Shown: positions 58,050-64,000 of the stretch, piece after piece | Layout: the number at the start of each line of letters is the position of its first letter | Numbering within the stretch: position 1 is the first letter of the stretch | Assembly (NCBI RefSeq): GCF_947507565.1 | Contig: NC_089192.1 | Location: 434,001 to 498,000 of the forward strand | Source of the DNA: Oscarella lobularis | Lineage: Eukaryota; Porifera; Homoscleromorpha; Homosclerophorida; Oscarellidae | Reading direction: 5' to 3' | Length of the DNA stretch: 64,000 nt | Program-made: the position numbers and the translations under genes | Notes under the pieces: model-generated | Database searches by the model: none | What the model was told of the DNA's origin: nothing | What the model saw: the letters and a program-made list of their open reading frames with translations, nothing else

Positions 58050-61000
58050 AACCGCAAACGGGCCTCAATTTAATATTTAGGTTTAAGAATATAAGATTAC
58101 TCCTTGAATTTAATATTTAGGCCCTAGGAATTAAAGATTAAGCCCTCAATTTAAAATTTAGGCCCTTAGAATTAAAGATTAGGCCCTCAATTTAATATTT
58201 AGGCCCTAAGAATCGAAGATTAGGCCCTCAATTTAATATTTAGGCCTTAAGAATCAAAGATTAGGCCCTCAATTTAAAATTTAGGCCCTAAGAATCGAAG
58301 ATTAGGACCTCAATTTAATATTTAGGCTCTAAGAATCAAAGATTAGGTCCTCAATTTAATATTTAGGCCCTAAGAATCAAAGATTAGGTCCTCAATTTAA
58401 TATTTAGGCCCTAAGAATCAAAGATTAGGCCCTCAATTCAAAATTTAGGCTCTAAGAATCGAAGATTAGGCCCTCAATTTAAAATTTAGGCCCTAAGAAT
58501 CAAAGATTAGGTCCTCAATTTAATATTTATGCCCTAAGCATCGAAGATTAGGCTCTCAATTTAACATTTAGGCCTTAAGAATCGAAGATTAGGCCCTCTA
58601 TTTAATATTTTGGCCTTAAGAATCAAAGATTAGGTCCCCAATTTAATATTTAGTCCTTAAGAATCAAAGATTAGGCCCTCAATTTAATATTTAGGCTTTT
58701 AGAATCAAAGATTAGGCCCTAAATTTAATATTTTGGCCTTAACAGTCAAAGATTAGGTCCTCAATTAGTATTTAGGCCCTAAGAATCAAAGATTAGGTCC
58801 TCAATTTAATATTTAGGCCTTAAGAATCAAAGATTAGGTCCTCAATTTAATATTTAGGCCTTAAGAATCAAAGATTAGGCCCTCAATTTAATATTTAGGC
58901 CCTAAGAATCGAAGATTAGGCCCTCAATTTAAAATTTAGGCCCTAAGAATCGAAGATTAGGCCGTCAATTTAATATTTAGGACCTAAGAATGGAAGATTA
59001 GGCCCTCAATTTAATATTTAGGCCTTAAGAATCAAAGATTAAGTCCTCAATTTAATATTTAGTCCTTAAGAATCAAAGATTAGGCCCTCAATTTAAAATT
59101 TAGGCTCTAAGAATCGAAGATTAGGACCTCAATTTAATATTTAGGCCCTAAGAATCGAAAGATTAGGCCCTCAATTTAATATTTAGGCCCTAAGAATCAA
59201 AGATTAGGCCCTCAATTTAAAATTTAGGCTCTCAGAATCGAAGATTAGGACCTCAATTTAATATTTAGGCCCTAAGAATCAAAGATTAGGGCCTCAATTT
59301 AATATTTAGGCCCTAAGAATCAAAGATTAGGCCCTCAATTTAATATTTAGGCCCTAAGAATCAAAGATTAGGCCCTCAATTTAAAATTTAGGCTCTAAGA
59401 ATCGAAGATTAGGACCTCAATTTAATGTTTAGGCCCTAAGAATCAAAGATTAGGCCCTGAATTTAAAATTTAGGCCCTAGGAATCAAAGATTAGGTCCTC
59501 AATTTAAAATTTAGGCACTAAGAATCGAAGATTAGGCCCTCAATTTAATATTTAAGCCTTTAGAATCAAAGATTAGGCCCTAAATTTAATATTTTGGCCT
59601 TAACAGTCAAAGATTAGGTCCTCAATTAGTATTTAGGCCCTAAGAATCAAATATTAGGTCCTCAATTTAATATTTAAGCCTTAAGAATCAAAGGTTAGGT
59701 CCTCAATTTAATATTTAGGCCTTAAGAATCAAAGATTAGGGCCTCAATTTAATATTTAGGCCCTAAGAATCGAAGATTAAGTCCTCAATTTAAAATTTAG
59801 GCCCTAAGAATCAAAGATTAGGCCCTCAATTTAAAATTTAGGCCCTAAGAATCAAAGATTAGGTCCTCAATTTAATATTTATGCCCTAAGAATGGTAGAT
59901 TAGGCCCTCAATTTAATATTTAGGCCCTAATAATCAAAGATTAGGCCCTCAATTTAATATTTAGGCTCTAAGAATCAAAGATTAGGTCCTCAATTTAATA
60001 TTTAGGCGTTTAGAGTCAAAGATTTGGCCCTCAATTTAATATTTAGGCCTTAAGAATCAAAGATTAGGCCCTCAATTTAAAATTTAGGCCCTAAGAATCG
60101 AAGATTAGGACCTCAATTTAATATTTAGGCCCTAAGAATCGAAGATTAGGTCCTCAATTTAATATTTAGGCCCTAAGAATCGAAAGATTAGGCCCTCAAT
60201 TTAATATTTAGGCCCTAAGAATCGAAGACACGGCCGTCAATTTAATATTTAGGCCCTAAGAATGGAAGATTAGGCCCTCAATTTAATATTTAGGCCCTAA
60301 GAATCAAAGATTAGGTCCTCAATTTAATATTTAGGCCCTAAGAATCAAAGATTAGTTCCTCAATTTAATATTTAGGTCCTAAGAATCGATGATTTGGCTC
60401 TCAATTTAATATTTAGGCCCTAAGAATCGAAGATTAGGCACTCAATTTAATATTTAGGCCCTAAGAATCAAAGATTAGGCCCTCAATTTAATATTTAGGC
60501 CTTAAGAATCAAAGATTAGGCCCTCAATTTAAAATTTAGGCCCTAAGAATCGAAGATTAGGACCTCAATTTAATATTTAGGCCCTAAGAATCAAAGATTA
60601 GGTCCTCAATTTAATATTTAGTCCCTAAGAATCGAAGATTAGGCCCTCAATTTAATATTTAGGCCCTAAGAATCAAAGATTAAATCCTCAATTTAATATT
60701 TAGGCCCTAAGAATCAAAGATTAGGCCCTCAATTTAAAATTTAGGCCCTAAGAATCGAAGATTAGGACCTCAATTTAATATTTAGGTCCTAAGAATCAAA
60801 GATTAGGCCCTCAATTTAAAATTTAGGCCCTAAGAATCAAAGATTAGGTCCTCAATTTAATATTTAGGCCTTAAGAATCAAAGATTAGGCCCTCAATTTA
60901 AAATTTAGGCCCTAAGAATCGAAGATTAGGTCCTCAATTTAAAGTTTAGGCCCTAAGAATCAAAGATTAGGCCCTCAATTTAATATTTAGGCCCTAAGAA

Positions 61001-64000
61001 TCGAAGATTAGGTCCTCAATTTAATATTTAGGCCCTAAGAATCGAAGATTATGCCCTCAATTTAAAATTTAGGCCCTAAGAATCGAAGATTAGGCCGTCA
61101 ATTTAATATTTAGGACCTAAGAATGGAAGATTAGGCCCTCAATTTAATATTTAGGCCTTAAGAATCAAAGATTAAGTCCTCAATTTAATATTTAGTCCTT
61201 AAGAATCAAAGATTAGGACCTCAATTTAATATTTAGGCCCTAAGAATCAAAGATTAGGCCCTCAATTTAAAATTTAGGCCCTAGGAATCAAAGATTAGGT
61301 CCTCAATTTAAAATTTAGGCACTAAGAATCGAAGATTAGGCCCTCAATTTAATATTTTGGCCTTAACAGTCAAAGATTAGGTCCTCAATTAGTATTTAGG
61401 CCCTAAGAATCAAAGATTAGGTCCTCAATTTAATATTTAAGCCTTAAGAATCAAAGGTTAGGTCCTCAATTTAATATTTAGGCCTTAAGAATCAAAGATT
61501 AGGGCCTCAATTTAATATTTAGGCCCTAAGAATCGAAGATTAAGTCCTCAATTTAAAATTTAGGCCCTAAGAATCAAAGATTAGGCCCTCAATTTAAAAT
61601 TTAGGCCCTAAGAATCAAAGATTAAGTCCTCAATTTAATATCTAGGCCCTAAGAATCGAAGATTAGGCCCTCAATTTAAAATTTAGGCCCTAAGAATCAA
61701 AGATTAGGTCCTCAATTTAATATTTAGGCCTTAAGAATCAAAGATTAGGCCCTCAATTTAAAATTTAGGCCCTAAGAATCGAAAATTAGGCCCTCAATTT
61801 AAAATTTACGCCCTAAGAATCAAAGATTAGGTCCTCAATTTAATATTTATGCCCTAAGCATCGAAGATTAGGCTCTCAATTTAACATTTAGGCCCTAAGA
61901 ATCAAAGATTAGGCCCTCAATTTAAAATTTAGGCTCTAAGAATCGAAGATTAGGACCTCAATTTAATATTTAGGCCCTAAGAATCAAAGATTAGGCCCTC
62001 AATTTAAAATTTAGGCCCTAAGAATCAAAGATTATGTCCTTAATTTCATATTTAGGCTTTAAGAATCAAAGATTAGGCCCTCAATTTAAAATTTAGGCGC
62101 TAAGAATCGAAGATTAGGCCCTCAATTTAAAATTTAGGCCTTAAGAATCAAAGATTAGGCCCTCAATTTAATATTTAGGCTTTTAGAATCAAAGATTAGG
62201 CCCTAAATTTAATATTTTGGCCTTAACAGTCAAAGATTAGGTCCTCAATTAGTATTTAGGCCCTAAGAATCAAAGATTAGGCTCTCAATTTAACATTTAG
62301 GCCTTAAGAATCGAAGATTAGGCCCTCTATTTAATATTTTGGCCTTAAGAATCAAAGATTAGGTCCCCAATTTAATATTTAGTCCTTAAGAATCAAAGAT
62401 TAGGCCCTCAATTTAATATTTAGGCTTTTAGAATCAAAGATTAGGCCCTAAATTTAATATTTTGGCCTTAACAGTCAAAGATTAGGTCCTCAATTAGTAT
62501 TTAGGCCCTAAGAATCAAAGATTAGGCCCTCAATTTAAAATTTAGGCCCTAAGAATCAAAGATTAGGCCCTCAATTTAAAATTTAGGCCCTAAGAATCAA
62601 AGATTAAGTCCTCAATTTAATATTTAGGCCCTAAGAATCGAAGATTAGGCCCTCAATTTAAAATTTAGGCCCTAAGAATCAAAGATTAGGCCCTCAATTT
62701 AAAATTTAGGCCCTAAGAATCAAAGATTAAGTCCTCAATTTAATATTTAGGCCCTAAGAATCGAAGATTAGGCCCTCAATTTAAAATTTAGGCCCTAAGA
62801 ATCAAAGATTAGGTCCTCAATTTAATATTTATGCCCTAAGAATGGTAGATTAGGCCCTCAATTTAATATTTAGGCCCTAATAATCAAAGATTAGGCCCAC
62901 AATTTAATATTTAGGCCCTAAGAATCAAAGATTAGGTCCTCAATTTAATAGTTAGGCCTTAAGAATCAAAGATTAGGCCCTGAATTTAAAATTTAGGCCC
63001 TAAGAATCAAAGATTAGGCCCTCAATTTAAAATTTAGGCTCTAAGAATCGAAGATTAGGACCTCAATTTAATATTTAGGCCCTAAGAATCAAAGATTAGG
63101 CCCTCAATTTAAAATTTAGGCCCTAAGAATCAAAGATTATGTCCTTAATTTCATATTTAGGCTTTAAGAATCAAAGATTAGGCCCTCAATTTAAAATTTA
63201 GGCGCTAAGAATCGAAGATTAGGCCCTCAATTTAAAATTTAGGCCTTAAGAATCAAAGATTAGGCCCTCAATTTAATATTTAGGCTTTTAGAATCAAAGA
63301 TTAGGCCCTAAATTTAATATTTTGGACTTAACAGTCAAAGATTAGGTCCTCAATTAGTATTTAGGCCCTAAGAATCAAAGATTAGGTCCTCAATTTAATA
63401 TTTAGGCCCTAAGAATCAAAGATTAGGTTTTCAATTTAATATTTATGCCCTAAGCATCGAAGATTAGGCTCTCAATTTAACATTTAGGCCTTAAGAATCG
63501 AAGATTAGGCCCTCTATTTAATATTTTGGCCTTAAGAATCAAAGATTAGGTCCCCAATTTAATATTTAGTCCTTAAGAATCAAAGATTAGGCCCTCAATT
63601 TAATATTTAGGCTTTTAGAATCAAAGATTAGGCCCTAAATTTAATATTTTGGCCTTAACAGTCAAAGATTAGGTCCTCAATTAGTATTTAGGCCCTAAGA
63701 ATCAAAGATTAGGCCCTCAATTTAAAATTTAGGCCCTAAGAATCAAAGATTAGGCCCTCAATTTAAAATTTAGGCCCTAAGAATCAAAGATTAAGTCCTC
63801 AATTTAATATTTAGGCCCTAAGAATCGAAGATTAGGCCCTCAATTTAAAATTTAGGCCCTAAGAATCAAAGATTAGGCCCTCAATTTAAAATTTAGGCCC
63901 TAAGAATCAAAGATTAAGTCCTCAATTTAATATTTAGGCCCTAAGAATCGAAGATTAGGCCCTCAATTTAAAATTTAGGCCCTAAGAATCAAAGATTAGG
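58050..64000. repeat. 41-bp satellite, over 5.9 kb, continuing past the window
   Basis: About 145 head-to-tail copies of an AT-rich unit of 41 bp (for example, unit starts at 58177 and 58218). Each unit contains two TTAGGCCCT-like cores separated by CAATTTAATATT or CAATTTAAAATT, followed by AAGAATCRAAGA. Variants recur in ordered blocks, including a marker unit (TTTTGGCCTTAACAGTCAAA then CAATTAGTATTTAGG) seen seven times. It lies after an open donor of SRRT, so it appears to be inside that gene's intron. It has no coding capacity. Confidence 0.95.

Noticed and set aside
58050-64000. Telomere repeats, because TTAGGC (nematode-type) occurs twice per unit
   Set aside because: The hexamer is not tandem; it is embedded in a 41-bp unit within a gene intron, so it is an interstitial satellite.

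Overview
The window is nuclear DNA from an animal with a compact genome. Introns are mostly 30-80 nt, intergenic gaps are often under 500 bp, and coding exons are GC-rich. Recognisable metazoan genes are ILF2/NF45, TMEM147, a poly(A)-binding-protein-like gene, an RNF19-type RBR ubiquitin ligase, SGPL1, a gamma-glutamyltransferase and SRRT/ARS2, plus two large secreted EGF/laminin-G proteins. Compactness, the collagen-like fragment and the EGF/LamG genes suggest an early-branching animal such as a sponge. That placement is inference, and no marker here proves it.

Layout. 1-0.7 kb: 3' part of a Thr-rich secreted protein gene (-). 1.29-2.10 kb: a near-perfect 0.8 kb foldback palindrome. 2.7-3.8 kb: membrane protein with an HNH-like Cys/His motif (-). 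3.85-7.05 kb: minisatellite of alternating 21- and 24-bp units. 7.4-8.4 kb: ZYG11/ZER1-like LRR gene (-). 8.5-10.2 kb: ILF2 (-), head-to-head with TMEM147 (+) with 52 bp between start codons. 11.4-12.9 kb: four-RRM PABP-like gene (-), flanked by a duplicated ~220 bp segment; a collagen-like fragment follows. 13.8-15.4 kb: RNF19-like (-), sharing a motif-rich upstream region with an EYS-like EGF/LamG gene (+, 15.9-22.2 kb). 21.4-29.0 kb: a 1.6 kb segment (EYS-like 3' end plus SGPL1 3' end) is duplicated directly, and a ~4.2 kb 9-bp satellite lies between the copies. Intact SGPL1 (-) ends at 30.7 kb. 31.4-32.0 kb: small unrecognised gene (+). 32.6-48.4 kb: a predicted 5,155-residue secreted protein with roughly 100 EGF repeats, mostly in one 13.4 kb exon, a cupredoxin-like N-terminus and three LamG domains. 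48.5-51.3 kb: gamma-glutamyltransferase (-). 51.8-55.2 kb: coiled-coil gene, possibly CCDC60-like (+). 55.3-57.65 kb: SRRT (+, continuing past the window). 58.05-64.0 kb: a 41-bp satellite, apparently inside an SRRT intron.

The housekeeping genes act in RNA metabolism (ILF2, PABP-like, SRRT), membrane biology (TMEM147, SGPL1, GGT) and ubiquitination (RNF19, ZYG11-like). The two EGF/LamG genes look like secreted matrix or signalling-surface proteins. Exon structures were derived by reading splice sites. For ILF2, TMEM147, RNF19, the EYS-like gene and the giant EGF gene, the summed exon lengths are exact multiples of three.
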